A stretch of 64,000 nucleotides of DNA from Leptolyngbyaceae cyanobacterium. GTDB lineage: Bacteria > Cyanobacteriota > Cyanobacteriia > Cyanobacteriales > Aerosakkonemataceae. How positions within the stretch are numbered: position 1 is the stretch's first letter; each line of letters begins with the position of its first letter. The notes beneath the pieces are model-generated. The model was given only the letters and a program-made list of their open reading frames with translations. It searched no databases and was not told the origin of the DNA. The stretch lies in contig DATNQN010000056.1 of the NCBI GenBank assembly GCA_036703985.1, positions 52,807 through 116,806 on the forward strand. Reading direction: 5' to 3'. This document shows, one piece after another, positions 18,134 to 28,916 of the stretch. Both the position numbers and the translations under genes were made by a program.

Positions 18134-19840
18134 TTAAATAGAACAATTGAGAGAGCGCAAACGATTAATCGCGGCGGCTAATTCAAATTGTCGGAAGATG
18201 GCTAAATCGCATTGGGGAAAAGGGGTGACGATATCTAAACCTTTTGATTCGATATCTGCCATTACTAGAGAGAGAATTTCGGCTAAACTGCGTTTGCCAT
18301 CGATATATTTTCGCACGGCATAAACCATTGCTTCTGCGATCGCTCTCGACTGCGCCTTATCGATGATTTGTTCGACGGCTGATAAATCGATATCTTCGCT
18401 ACCGAAACGCATCTCATCGACATCGCGCACTTTCAAGCGCACGTCTCGATTGCGGTAACTGGGGTCGATGCTTTCTGGTAATGGTTTTCTGGGGGTAATT
18501 GTGCCGAATTGTTTGCCACCTTCGGGAGTGCGGGTGTCGCTGTATTGTTTGGCGATCGCTTTTGCTTTGGCTGTCACGTCATCCGGGTGAAAATTCTGCA
18601 TGGCGATCACGGTATCCGCTACTTCAAAATAATCGCCGCTACCACCCATTACCAAAATAGTAGAAACTCCATAATCTGCGTACAATTGTCTTACTTTATC
18701 AATAAATGGGGTGATTGGTTCTTGGTCTTTGGCGATTAGTGCTTGCATTCTGCGATCGCGAATCATAAAATTAGTCGCCGCCGTGTCTTCATCCACTAGC
18801 AAGACTTTCGCCCCAGCTTCCAAGGCTTCCATAATGTTGGCAGCTTGGGAAGTGCTACCGCTAGCATTTGGGGTAGAAAAATTAGTGGTTGATTTTCCTT
18901 GAGGCAGGTGATTAATAAAAGGAGAAATATCGACGCTGGCAATATTTCTACCATCTTCGGCGCGAATTTTCACGGCGGCGGGATGCGTTACTACTAACTC
19001 TCGTCCGTCTTCGGGTAAATGATTGTAAACTCCTAACTCAATGGCTTTTAACAAAGTGGATTTACCATGATATCCACCGCCCACAATTAAAGTTACTCCT
19101 TCCGGGATACCCATACCGGTAATTAATCCTTGATTGGGGCGATCGAACTCCACTTGTAATGAATGGGGAGATTGAAAAGCAACTGGATTATCTTGCAAAG
19201 GTCGATCGTCTACACCGCTACGTCGGGGTAAAATCGCACCGTTGGGAATGAAAGCAATTAAGCCTCTTTTGGTTAATTGTTTTTTCAACCAATCTGCATC
19301 TTCAACAATCTCGATATGCTGTTGAAGTTCTCGGTCATTTAAGTTTTGGTATTTGAGTGTTTTTTCGACAATTTCGGGTATTTGTTCGCAGAGAATTTCC
19401 GCTGCTTGTTGTCCTAAAATGCGTCTTCCCCCAGCTGGTAATCCAACTACAAATCGCACTTCCACAAATTCATCGTTAATTAATACAGAAGTGCGTTCTA
19501 ATACTTCTTGTCCTAAATTGGTAATGCCGATGAAACCGCTATTGCCAGTCCCGCGTTTTTTGCTAATACTGCGAGCGAAGCGATCGAACTGGCGAGTTAG
19601 GTAATCTCTAAGAGCAATGGCTCGACTTTTGGTTTGATATAACTGAGGAGGAAAACCAGTTGTTTTGGTGGGAATTTTTACTCGCAAATGACTGGGGGCA
19701 GCGAAGGGGTCACCCTGTACGCGATCGATTAGTAAAGTAAAGTTAGGAAATAAGTAATTTCCTTCTATATCGCGGTAAGATTTGTAACCGCGACCATCTA
19801 GTTGTAATAGCTGCTGATGCAGTTTTTCTTGATTAGGCAT
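18134..19840 (-). CDS. ABC-ATPase domain-containing protein (PF09818-type)
   Basis: 568 residues matching the ABC-ATPase family of predicted soluble P-loop ATPases related to trypanosomal MRB1590. The N-terminal region has LLQLDGRGYKSYRDIEG and a DPFAAPSHLRVKIP motif. The Walker A variant is GGGYHGKST, followed by TNFSTPNASGSTSQAANIMEALE, then LLVDEDTAATNFMIRDRRM (Walker B) and ILVMGGSGDYFEVADTVI. No membrane segments are seen. Family members may bind RNA; the bacterial role is unknown. It is divergent from the large histidine kinase gene, with only 37 bases between their start codons. Confidence 0.88.
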   Translation of the reverse strand: MPNQEKLHQQLLQLDGRGYKSYRDIEGNYLFPNFTLLIDRVQGDPFAAPSHLRVKIPTKTTGFPPQLYQTKSRAIALRDYLTRQFDRFARSISKKRGTGNSGFIGITNLGQEVLERTSVLINDEFVEVRFVVGLPAGGRRILGQQAAEILCEQIPEIVEKTLKYQNLNDRELQQHIEIVEDADWLKKQLTKRGLIAFIPNGAILPRRSGVDDRPLQDNPVAFQSPHSLQVEFDRPNQGLITGMGIPEGVTLIVGGGYHGKSTLLKAIELGVYNHLPEDGRELVVTHPAAVKIRAEDGRNIASVDISPFINHLPQGKSTTNFSTPNASGSTSQAANIMEALEAGAKVLLVDEDTAATNFMIRDRRMQALIAKDQEPITPFIDKVRQLYADYGVSTILVMGGSGDYFEVADTVIAMQNFHPDDVTAKAKAIAKQYSDTRTPEGGKQFGTITPRKPLPESIDPSYRNRDVRLKVRDVDEMRFGSEDIDLSAVEQIIDKAQSRAIAEAMVYAVRKYIDGKRSLAEILSLVMADIESKGLDIVTPFPQCDLAIFRQFELAAAINRLRSLNCSI

Positions 19841-19877
19841 GACCGACTGGGAAACTCAGTATTTAAATTAACTTTTT

Positions 19878-22800
19878 ATGAAATTTTTTAGCAAGATTCC
19901 ACTCAAAACTATTTTAGTTGTCCCCTTTTTGTTGCAAATCGTGACGGCGGTGGGATTAGTCGGGTATCTTTCCTATAAAAATGGTCAGCAAGCGGTAGAA
20001 GACTTAGCAACGCAACTGATGGAGGAGGTGGGGGAACGAATTAGCGATCGCCTAGACAGCTATTTGCAGACACCCCAACAAGTTGTAGCTGCCAATCATT
20101 TGGCATGGCAAAATAAAACGCTTGATATTACAGATTTGGCACGAGTGCGCCAACACCTTTGGCAGCAGATGGAACTGAATCCTTCCGTAACGGGGATTTA
20201 CTTTCTCGATCGAGGGGGGGAAACTGTTGGATACGGGCGCATCCTCAGCCAAGATATGCAGGAAGTTGCTCGCAAGGTATCTGGAGAAAAGTTGCCGATC
20301 GGTACGATCTATTACAGTGAAGCAAAAAAGCCCGCTCCTACGCAACGCAAATTTTATACCGCTGGTTTTCAGGGGAAGGCGCAGAAACTGCTCTATTCGG
20401 TAAAAATGAATTTCCGTACCCTTCCTTGGTACGTACAAGCAAAAGCCGATCGCGAATCGGCTTGGACGCCACTGGTAGCCTACCAAGCAGCACCTGCCTT
20501 AGGCATATTCGCCGTGATGCCAGTTTACGATCGCGTCGGTCAATTGCAGGGAGTTTTTGCCTCTGATGTAAATCTTGCCGATCTCGGTACATTTCTTAAG
20601 AAGCTAGACTTTTCTCGATCGGGACAAGCTTTAATTATCGATCGGACTGGCAATTTAGTAGCTACTTCCAACATAGAAAAGCCTTATATCGAGCAGGCAA
20701 ATGGTCGCCCTACCCCATTATCGATCTTCAAAAGTCAGGATATCAAAACGCGAGAAATTGCCCGACAAGTCCAACAGCAGTTTAGCAATTTCCAAAATAT
20801 ATCCAATCCCCAAATATTAAGGGTAATTAGTAAAGGGGAAAACTTATTTGTGAGGGTTGTTCCCTATCAAGATAAATACGGTTTGGATTGGTTAATTGTG
20901 GTTGCCATTCCAGCATCGGATTTTATGATCCGAATTAATGAAAATACTCGCCTAACTATCCTGTTATGTATTCTTACCTTACTGGTAGCCACCGAAATTG
21001 GTTTCCTCACGGCTCGGTCGATCGCCAAACCAATTTCCAATTTAAATAAGGCTGCTAAAAAATTAACTGAAGGACAATTTGCCGAAGATATTCCATTAGA
21101 AGGTACTAAGGAAGTTGGCGAATTAACCGACGCTTTTAACCGGATGGCAAGAGTTTCGATCGATTACAACCGCACATTGGAAGAGCAAATAAAAGAAAGA
21201 ACCGAAGCCTTACAGCGCAGCGAATCTCAAATTAATGCTTTCTTCAGTTCCGCACCAGTGGGAATGGCTATTGTCGATCGACAATTGCGATTCGTGAAAG
21301 TTAATCAAGTACTCGCCCAAACAGATGGTTTCACTACAGCAGAAGAAGAAATCGGGAAAACCCTTCGGGAAGCCATACCTAAATTAGCCGACCAACTAGA
21401 ACCTTTATATCAGAAAGTATTAGCAACCGGTCAACCAATTTTAAATCGAGAACTTAGCGGCGAAGTTCCTTATCAAGAGGGAGTTCAGCATTACTGGTTG
21501 GTTTCTCACTTTCCGATTTTTGGTGGTGATAATTCTCCTGAAGGAGTGGGAGTGGTTGTGGTGGATATTACCGATCGCAAAATCGCCGAAGCAGAGTTGC
21601 TCGAAAGCAAGCGCTTTATCGAACAAGTCACGGAATCTACATCGGCAGTTTTGTATATTTTCGATCTGATCGAACAGCGGAATGTTTATATCAATTCTCA
21701 AATTGAAAGATTGTTAGGTTATTCTCCAGAAGAAATTCAAGCGATGGGAAACAATGTATTTCCTATCCTGATGCACCCAGAAGATATACCAAGAGTGATC
21801 GAAGTTCATGCTGGCTTAATGTTGCGCTCCGATCGCGAATGGATAGAAGTAGAATATCGAATGCGGGATAAAGAGGGAGAGTGGCATTGGCTTTACAGTC
21901 GCGATCGCGTTTTAACCAGAACGGCTAGCGGTCAGCCTGCACAAATGTTGGGAACGGCAACCGAGATTACCGATCGCAAATTGGTCGAAGCAGCCCTGCG
22001 GGAATCAGAATACAAATTTTCCACTATTTTTCAAGTCAGTCCCGATCCTTTATGGATCGCTACTTTATCGGAAGGACGCTGTTTAAACGTCAACAATAAT
22101 TTTGTCAAATTCTTGGAATATCCTTATGAAGAAATTATTGGTAAAACCTGCGTCGATCTAACGCTGTGGGATAACATCGAAGACTTGTACCGCTTCCGTC
22201 AAATCCTTATTCATGAGGATAAAATAGAAAATTTTGAAGTCGTGGTTCGCACTCGAACTGGCAAAAGAAAGACAGTTTTAATGTCAGCGACAGTCAGCAA
22301 ACTCAACGATCGAGATTGCGTAATTGGATTGCTAAAAGATATTACCGATCGCAAACAGATAGAAGAAGCGCTAGCACGGGAAATGATTCGCAGTAAAACG
22401 CTGTTAGAGAGTTCCGTTGATGGGATTGTTATTCTCGATTCGCGCGGTAACGTCTTAGAAACCAATGCCAGTTTTGCCAGAATGTTGGGCTACACCATAG
22501 AAGAAACGTTAACTTTAAATTTGGTGGATTGGGATGCAGGCTGGACGGCAGAAGAAATCGAGCATAAAATTGCTGAAAATAATTTGTGCGTTAACACCTT
22601 TGAAACCCGTCATCGTCGGAAAGATGGTTCGATTTACGATGTAGAAATTAGTGCTAATCAGGTCAGTTTAGATGGAGAAGAAGTTAATTTTTGTATTTGT
22701 CGCGATATTACCGATCGCAAGCAAACTGAAAAAAGATTACAGCAAACGCTGCAACAACTGAGTTTTCATATCGAAAATACTCCCCTTTCTACAATCGTTT

Positions 22801-25403
22801 GGGATTCTGAATTTCGAGTGCGGCATTGGTCGAAACAAGCAGAGGCGATCTTTGGCTGGACTGCTGAAGAAGTTTTAGGTAAGACGATGTACGATTGGCA
22901 ATTTATTTTTGAAGAAGACCTGGAAATCGTTAAGGTCAATTCACGACATTTAGTTAAGGGTAATCAAACCGTTGGTAGTAATCGTAATTATCGCAAAGAT
23001 GGCAAGACGATCGAATGCGAATGGTATAACTCGGCGTTGGTGGACGAATCGGGTAATTTGGTATCGATTCTTTCTCTGACGCAAGATGTGACGGAACGAA
23101 ACCGATTAGAACGAGCTTTGCAAGCTTCAGAAGCGAAACTGACCGATATTTTTAATAGCGTAAATGCGGGAATTATTAGTTATCGATTGTTTGCCAACCA
23201 AGATTTTGAATACGAATATTGCTCTAAAGGTTGCGAAATCGTATTTGGATACGCGCAAGCAGAATTGATGGCAAATAAAGGTCTGTGGATGTCGCGAGTT
23301 TACCCAGAAGATCGCAATACGATCGCACAAGCACTCGATCGCATTCTTGCTCAAGGGGGGGGAGCCTGCGACTACCGCTTTCATCATAAAGATGGCAGCT
23401 GGCGCTGGCTTTCGAGTACTTATACCGCTCGGTACGACCCATCTTTAAATGCCTGGATGACGATCGGTGTCAGCATCGATGTTAGCGATCGCAAACGCGC
23501 CGAAGCAATCATCCAAGAAAGAGAAGCTAGATTGAGATTGGCGATGGAAGTATCGAACGCGATCGCCTGGGAACGCAATCTTCAAACTGACGAACTCTTT
23601 TTCACCTCCACCACTGCCGAGCAAATAGCGCCCAGAATGCCTTATGACGAGGCGTTAGCACTGGTTCATCCCGACGATCGAGAAAAGTTGCACCGTGCTA
23701 ATTTAGAGGCGATTACTGAAAAGACGGGGTTTAAGATCGAACACCGAATTGCCGCACCGGGACAAAACCTGGTCTGGCGCTGGGTGCAGGTGAATGCGAT
23801 CGCGTTAACCGATGCTGCTGGCAACTGTACCAGCTTGATCGGGATGTCGGTGGATATTACCGATCGCAAAAAAATAGAAGCAGAACTCTCCCAAGCCAAA
23901 GAAGCCGCCGAAGCCGCCAACCGTGCGAAAAGTGCTTTTCTAGCCAACATAAGTCACGAGTTGCGGACTCCCCTCAATGCCATTCTCGGATTTGCTCAGC
24001 TGATCGGTCAAAGTCCGACACTTCCTGCGGAACACCGCGACAATATTACCATTATTAACCACAGCGGAAAACACTTGCTCACTTTAATCGATGACGTGCT
24101 AGACATGGCAAAAATTGAAGCGGGGCGAGTTTCTCTCAACGAACAAAACTTTAACTTATATCGCTTGATAAATGATATAGAAAGGATGTTCGGTTTGAAA
24201 GCCAAAGAAAAAGGTTTGCAGTTAATTTTTCAACGAGATAATGCCGTTCCCGAATACGTGCGAACTGATGAAATTAAACTGCGTCAAGTTCTGATTAACT
24301 TGATCGGTAATGCAATTAAATTTACCGAATCCGGCAGCGTTTCGGTGATGGTTACGCTGAATAGAACAAACAGCCAAAATCTTTTATTGAACTGGGAAGT
24401 GAGAGATACCGGATCTGGCATTGTTGAAGATGAATTGGAGCGCATTTTTGAACCGTTCTTACAAACTAGAACTGGTAAGCAATCTCAAGAAGGAACCGGA
24501 TTGGGCTTGTCGATCTCTCGCAAATTCGTCCGGCTGATGGGCGGTGAAATTACCGTGCAAAGCCAAGTCGGAGTAGGCAGCATTTTCCGGTTCGAGATTC
24601 GGGTTAGCTTGGTTGAGCCATTCGACCTCGAAATTATTAATCAGTCAAATAAGATACCTTTAGCCCTCGCACCCAATCAACCTAATTACAAAATTTTGAT
24701 TGCAGACGATCGATGGGATAACCGTCAATTACTGATTCAATTGCTTTCTCCCCTTGGATTTGAGATTCAAGCCACTGGTGATGGCTTGACAGCATTAAAA
24801 TTATGGGAAACTTGGCAACCGCATCTGATTTTTATCGATATTCAAATGCCTGGATTGAGTGGGATTGAAGTTACTCAACACATTAGAGATAGGGAGCGAA
24901 ATAAATTACCATTAACTGATGAAAATAGTGGCAGAGAAGGCAATGATATGGCAGGAATTACTAGTCCATGCTTAAGAGGAAATCAAACGAAAATTGTGGC
25001 AGTCAGCGCGAGTTTATTGGAGGAAGAGAAAAACTTTATTTTAGGGATTGGTTGCGATGATTTCCTGCACAAGCCATTTTTAATATCGGAAATTTTTCAT
25101 AGCCTGCATACAAATTTAGGAGTAAGCTATTTATATCAAGCAGTCGCAGTAGATAGCGAATCCCCCGATATGGCAAATGAGTTAGATTTTACGGCTTTAA
25201 CAGCCGATTTAGTCGAACGATTAGAACAGGCTACCATCCGAGCTAATTGGGAACAAATTCATCGCGCGATCGATGAAATCAACGAGGTCAACCGTCAATT
25301 GGCTAAAAGGCTTAAGCAGTTAGTATTAAGTTTCGATTATGGTAATATTTTAAAAGCAATAGAGTTTTACAAAAATCTTAATAGAGAAAATAAAAAAAAT
25401 TAA
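19878..25403 (+). CDS. Hybrid histidine kinase: dCache-HAMP-7xPAS-HisKA-HATPase-REC
   Basis: 1841 residues. TM1 (about 10-32) and TM2 (about 355-378) flank an extracytoplasmic dCache sensor. HAMP follows, then about seven PAS/PAC units, most ending in ITDRK or a variant (VTERN, VSDRK). The kinase core has its phospho-acceptor in SHELRTPLN (H1360) and ATP-lid motifs DTGSGI and GTGLGLSIS. A receiver carries D1654 (FIDIQMPG). Many stacked PAS domains suggest integration of several redox, light or metabolite cues (inference). The next kinase begins within about 15 bases, so the two form an operon. Its N-terminal half resembles the kinase at 58381, indicating an ancestral duplication. Confidence 0.93.
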   Translation: MKFFSKIPLKTILVVPFLLQIVTAVGLVGYLSYKNGQQAVEDLATQLMEEVGERISDRLDSYLQTPQQVVAANHLAWQNKTLDITDLARVRQHLWQQMELNPSVTGIYFLDRGGETVGYGRILSQDMQEVARKVSGEKLPIGTIYYSEAKKPAPTQRKFYTAGFQGKAQKLLYSVKMNFRTLPWYVQAKADRESAWTPLVAYQAAPALGIFAVMPVYDRVGQLQGVFASDVNLADLGTFLKKLDFSRSGQALIIDRTGNLVATSNIEKPYIEQANGRPTPLSIFKSQDIKTREIARQVQQQFSNFQNISNPQILRVISKGENLFVRVVPYQDKYGLDWLIVVAIPASDFMIRINENTRLTILLCILTLLVATEIGFLTARSIAKPISNLNKAAKKLTEGQFAEDIPLEGTKEVGELTDAFNRMARVSIDYNRTLEEQIKERTEALQRSESQINAFFSSAPVGMAIVDRQLRFVKVNQVLAQTDGFTTAEEEIGKTLREAIPKLADQLEPLYQKVLATGQPILNRELSGEVPYQEGVQHYWLVSHFPIFGGDNSPEGVGVVVVDITDRKIAEAELLESKRFIEQVTESTSAVLYIFDLIEQRNVYINSQIERLLGYSPEEIQAMGNNVFPILMHPEDIPRVIEVHAGLMLRSDREWIEVEYRMRDKEGEWHWLYSRDRVLTRTASGQPAQMLGTATEITDRKLVEAALRESEYKFSTIFQVSPDPLWIATLSEGRCLNVNNNFVKFLEYPYEEIIGKTCVDLTLWDNIEDLYRFRQILIHEDKIENFEVVVRTRTGKRKTVLMSATVSKLNDRDCVIGLLKDITDRKQIEEALAREMIRSKTLLESSVDGIVILDSRGNVLETNASFARMLGYTIEETLTLNLVDWDAGWTAEEIEHKIAENNLCVNTFETRHRRKDGSIYDVEISANQVSLDGEEVNFCICRDITDRKQTEKRLQQTLQQLSFHIENTPLSTIVWDSEFRVRHWSKQAEAIFGWTAEEVLGKTMYDWQFIFEEDLEIVKVNSRHLVKGNQTVGSNRNYRKDGKTIECEWYNSALVDESGNLVSILSLTQDVTERNRLERALQASEAKLTDIFNSVNAGIISYRLFANQDFEYEYCSKGCEIVFGYAQAELMANKGLWMSRVYPEDRNTIAQALDRILAQGGGACDYRFHHKDGSWRWLSSTYTARYDPSLNAWMTIGVSIDVSDRKRAEAIIQEREARLRLAMEVSNAIAWERNLQTDELFFTSTTAEQIAPRMPYDEALALVHPDDREKLHRANLEAITEKTGFKIEHRIAAPGQNLVWRWVQVNAIALTDAAGNCTSLIGMSVDITDRKKIEAELSQAKEAAEAANRAKSAFLANISHELRTPLNAILGFAQLIGQSPTLPAEHRDNITIINHSGKHLLTLIDDVLDMAKIEAGRVSLNEQNFNLYRLINDIERMFGLKAKEKGLQLIFQRDNAVPEYVRTDEIKLRQVLINLIGNAIKFTESGSVSVMVTLNRTNSQNLLLNWEVRDTGSGIVEDELERIFEPFLQTRTGKQSQEGTGLGLSISRKFVRLMGGEITVQSQVGVGSIFRFEIRVSLVEPFDLEIINQSNKIPLALAPNQPNYKILIADDRWDNRQLLIQLLSPLGFEIQATGDGLTALKLWETWQPHLIFIDIQMPGLSGIEVTQHIRDRERNKLPLTDENSGREGNDMAGITSPCLRGNQTKIVAVSASLLEEEKNFILGIGCDDFLHKPFLISEIFHSLHTNLGVSYLYQAVAVDSESPDMANELDFTALTADLVERLEQATIRANWEQIHRAIDEINEVNRQLAKRLKQLVLSFDYGNILKAIEFYKNLNRENKKN

Positions 25404-25418
25404 CAATGAGTGTTTAAA

Positions 25419-28400
25419 ATGAAAACGTTAGGTAGTATTTTAGTAATTGATGATGAGCCGAATAACTTGCGCTTGTTGACAGAAGTTTTGAGCGCACAAG
25501 GATATCTCGTTCGCCCGCTCCGCGATAGCAAATTAGCTTTGGCAGCAGTACGGGCAGAGCCTCCAGATTTGATTTTACTTGACATCATGATGCCACCGCC
25601 AGACGGCTATGAAGTTTGCGCTCAATTTAAATTAGATGAAAAAAGCCGTAATATTCCGATCGTTTTTTTAAGCGCTCTTCATGAAACTTTTGATAAGGTA
25701 AAAGCCTTTTCAGTGGGAGGAGTTGACTATATTACCAAGCCTTTTCAAATCGAAGAAACGATCGCCAGAATTGAAAATCAATTAAATATTTCCAGACTAC
25801 AAAAACAGCTAGAAGCCCAAAACGAGCGGTTAAAAGAAGAGATTCGAGAACGGCAACTAATGGAAGAAAAATTGCGGTCTTCTCAAGCAGAAATGCGCGG
25901 ATTTTTTGAAGCGATGGCTGATATTGTATTAATGGTAGATCGGCAGGGAAATACGATTAAAGTCGCGCCCACTAATCCAGAAAGATTGTATTCATACGAT
26001 CTTGACATCGTGGGAGAAACGGTTAAACAGTTTTTTAGTGAAGACCGGGAGAAATTTTGTCACTACGTTGAGGAAGCTCTAGAAAAGCAGCAAGTGGTGA
26101 ATTACGAGTATAGTTTGATGGTGGGCGATCGACTACTTTGGTTTGCGGCGAGCATTTCGCCCACCTCAGAAGATACGGTAGCTTGGGTAGCCCGTGACAT
26201 TAGCGATCGCAAAGCCGCCGAACAAGCACTCAAAATCAGCGAAGAACGCTTCAACCTAGCGATATCCGGGACAAATGACGGCATATGGGATTGGAACGTA
26301 AAAACCGATCGCGTTTATTACTCCCCAGCTTGGATGCAAATCTTAGGCTACCGAGAAGGAGAACTGCCACAAAATTTTAGCACTTGGCCAGAGCGGGTAC
26401 ACCCGGAAGATTTATCAGCCTTACTAGCAGACTTGCAAGGGCATCTTGATGGTAAAACAGCAGTTTACCAAAATATCCACCGCATGAAACACAAAGATGG
26501 CCGCTGGCTGTGGGTGGAAGCAAAAGGGAAATGTTTCTGGGACGAAGCCGGCAGACCCTACAGAGCGATCGGTACTCTCACCGATATTACCCAACGCAAA
26601 CAAGTAGAAGAAGCCTTGCGGGAAAGTGCAGAACGAGAAAAAGCACTATCCACGGTTATTCAAAAAATGCGCCAAAGCTTGGATATTCAAACCATTTTCG
26701 ATACGACTACGTTTGAACTGCGTCAAGCGCTAAAATGCGATCGGGTTTTAGTTTATCAATTCGAGCCGGACTGGAACGGCAAAATAGTTGCCGAATCAGT
26801 CTCCCATCAGTGGAATTCCTTGCTGCAATGCTGCCAACCAATCCTCACCAATTGTCCCATTACTGATGGTAATTGCGCCCTCAAAAGCCTGAGCAATCCG
26901 AAAATATTCTTGCAAGATACGTACTTGCAACAAACCAGAGGAGGCATCTACAATCAAGGCATTCATTACCTAGCCGTTTCCGATATCTACCAAGCAAACT
27001 TCGCCAATTGCTACATCGAACTTTTAGAACAACTGCAAGCCAAAGCCTACATCATCGTTCCCATATTCTGCAATAACCAACTTTGGGGATTACTGGCAAC
27101 TTATCAAAATAAAACCTCTCGCCAATGGAAAGAAACCGAAATTTCCATCGTGCTGCATATTGGCCATCAATTAGGAATAGCCCTTCAACAAGCCGAATTA
27201 CTTGCCCAAACTCAACAGCAATCAGAAGCACTACAAAAAGCCGTCCTAGCCGCCGACGCAGCCAACCGCGCTAAAAGCGAATTTCTCGCTTCCATGAGCC
27301 ACGAATTGCGAACACCGCTTAATGCCATTCTCGGCTTTAGCCAAATGATGAGCCGCGATAATTCCCTCAGTGACAAACATCAAAAAAACTTGTCAATTAT
27401 CAATCGCGCTGGCGAACATTTATTAACCCTGATCGATGATATTTTAGAACTTTCTAAAATCGAAGCAGGTCGAACCACCTTCAATGAAAGCAGCTTTAAC
27501 TTAACTCAAATGCTGGATAATTTAGAAAAGATGTTGCAACTAAAAGCTGCCAATAAAGGATTGAACTTAATCTTTGAATATGGTTCAGACCTACCTTATT
27601 ATGTCAAAACTGACGAAGGAAAATTACGTCAAGTATTGCTGAATCTGTTGGGAAATGCGATTAAATTTACCGAGCAAGGACTGGTAACTTTGCGAACATC
27701 GCTAGTCGAAGATCCCAAAGAAAAATCAACCATTGATGAAGAAAACAAACTGAAACTTCACTTTGAAATTGAAGACACTGGGCCGGGTATTAACCCCGCC
27801 GAAATTCACCTACTATTTGAAGAATTCGGCCAAACTTTATTAGGTAGAAAAACCGAGCAAGGAACTGGTTTAGGTCTACCAATTAGCAAAAAATACGTGC
27901 AATTAATGGGTGGAAATATTACCGTTACCAGTCAACCGGGTCAAGGAAGTTTATTTGCTTTCGACATTCAAATTAGCTTAACCGACCCGAGCGAAATCCC
28001 GCCAGAGCGACCCCAACGCCAAATTATTCGTTTAGCACGAAATCAGCCAGAATATAGAATTTTAATTGTTGACGATGTTTTAGAAAGTCGTCTTTTATTA
28101 ACTACCTTATTATCATCTATTGGCTTTTCGATCGGAGAAGCCGAAAACGGTCAAGAAGCCGTCAAAATTTGGGAAAATTGGCAACCTCATTTAGTTGTCA
28201 TGGATATGCGAATGCCCGTAATGAATGGTTACGAAGCAACTAAGCAAATCAGAGCCATAGAAAATCATCGGCGACAGCAAGGAAAAATCTTCTGTGCGCT
28301 CCAGCATCGCACCGTGATTATTGCTTTGACTGCCAGTGCTTTCGAGGAACAAAAAAAAGAATTTTTAGCGGTGGGTTGCGATGATTTCATTCGCAAACCT

Positions 28401-28721
28401 TTTCAGGCTGAATCTTTATTAGAAAAATTTCACTTTTTTTTAGGGGTTAAATATGAATATCAATCAGAAACCGAACAGATAATAGAGCAATCTAAAAAGA
28501 TAGAGACTACAGTATCAGAAACAGATTTGTTAATTTTATTAACTGATATGCCACGGGAGTGGCGATTGGAGATGTATAATGCTGCTACTACTTGCAGCGA
28601 TGATATGGTTTTGGAATTAATTCAGCAAATTCCCGCTGAAAAAGCTGATTTAGCTAAAACTCTCACCCATTTAGTTGATAACTTCCAGTTTGGCGTAATT
28701 ATTAAATTAACTCAAGTCTAG
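25419..28721 (+). CDS. Hybrid histidine kinase: REC-PAS-PAS-GAF-HisKA-HATPase-REC
   Basis: About 1100 residues from the ATG at 25419 (a GTG at 25410 is in frame). An N-terminal receiver has D55 (LILLDIMMPP) and a coiled coil follows. PAS1 ends ARDISDRK and PAS2 ends LTDITQRK. The GAF domain (about 425-605) contains NC531-YIELLEQLQAKAYIIVPI. The HisKA site is SHELRTPLN (H628), with ATPase motifs DTGPGI and GTGLGLPIS, and a second receiver has VVMDMRMPVMNG. It is soluble, with no TM segments. As a receiver-headed kinase encoded 15 bases after a membrane hybrid kinase, it may relay phosphate within one pathway (inference). The GAF resembles bilin-binding domains but has Tyr after the cysteine instead of His. 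Confidence 0.92.
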   Translation: MKTLGSILVIDDEPNNLRLLTEVLSAQGYLVRPLRDSKLALAAVRAEPPDLILLDIMMPPPDGYEVCAQFKLDEKSRNIPIVFLSALHETFDKVKAFSVGGVDYITKPFQIEETIARIENQLNISRLQKQLEAQNERLKEEIRERQLMEEKLRSSQAEMRGFFEAMADIVLMVDRQGNTIKVAPTNPERLYSYDLDIVGETVKQFFSEDREKFCHYVEEALEKQQVVNYEYSLMVGDRLLWFAASISPTSEDTVAWVARDISDRKAAEQALKISEERFNLAISGTNDGIWDWNVKTDRVYYSPAWMQILGYREGELPQNFSTWPERVHPEDLSALLADLQGHLDGKTAVYQNIHRMKHKDGRWLWVEAKGKCFWDEAGRPYRAIGTLTDITQRKQVEEALRESAEREKALSTVIQKMRQSLDIQTIFDTTTFELRQALKCDRVLVYQFEPDWNGKIVAESVSHQWNSLLQCCQPILTNCPITDGNCALKSLSNPKIFLQDTYLQQTRGGIYNQGIHYLAVSDIYQANFANCYIELLEQLQAKAYIIVPIFCNNQLWGLLATYQNKTSRQWKETEISIVLHIGHQLGIALQQAELLAQTQQQSEALQKAVLAADAANRAKSEFLASMSHELRTPLNAILGFSQMMSRDNSLSDKHQKNLSIINRAGEHLLTLIDDILELSKIEAGRTTFNESSFNLTQMLDNLEKMLQLKAANKGLNLIFEYGSDLPYYVKTDEGKLRQVLLNLLGNAIKFTEQGLVTLRTSLVEDPKEKSTIDEENKLKLHFEIEDTGPGINPAEIHLLFEEFGQTLLGRKTEQGTGLGLPISKKYVQLMGGNITVTSQPGQGSLFAFDIQISLTDPSEIPPERPQRQIIRLARNQPEYRILIVDDVLESRLLLTTLLSSIGFSIGEAENGQEAVKIWENWQPHLVVMDMRMPVMNGYEATKQIRAIENHRRQQGKIFCALQHRTVIIALTASAFEEQKKEFLAVGCDDFIRKPFQAESLLEKFHFFLGVKYEYQSETEQIIEQSKKIETTVSETDLLILLTDMPREWRLEMYNAATTCSDDMVLELIQQIPAEKADLAKTLTHLVDNFQFGVIIKLTQV

Positions 28722-28916
28722 TGCCAAACAATTTATAAATGATTTGCAGATTATTTGATAAGTAGGAAGATAAAAATCAAGGAAATTGCGTCAACAGATA
28801 TTAAGTAATTAAAATCCCGTTTTCTCCTTTTCCTTACTACCCTACCAAAATAGTATATTTGACAGTGCTCGATCGCTCATCCCACAATCTCAATTACAGC
28901 TTTTTGATATAAAAAT

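Noticed and set aside
20052..20486. 144-codon minus-strand frame inside the large hybrid kinase
   Set aside because: Antisense to the dCache region; no ribosome site and no homologous motifs.
21570..23880. Regularly spaced near-identical DNA segments resembling a repeat array (GATATTACCGATCGCAAA)
   Set aside because: These encode the ITDRK linkers at the ends of successive PAS domains in one reading frame and are not CRISPR or mobile repeats.
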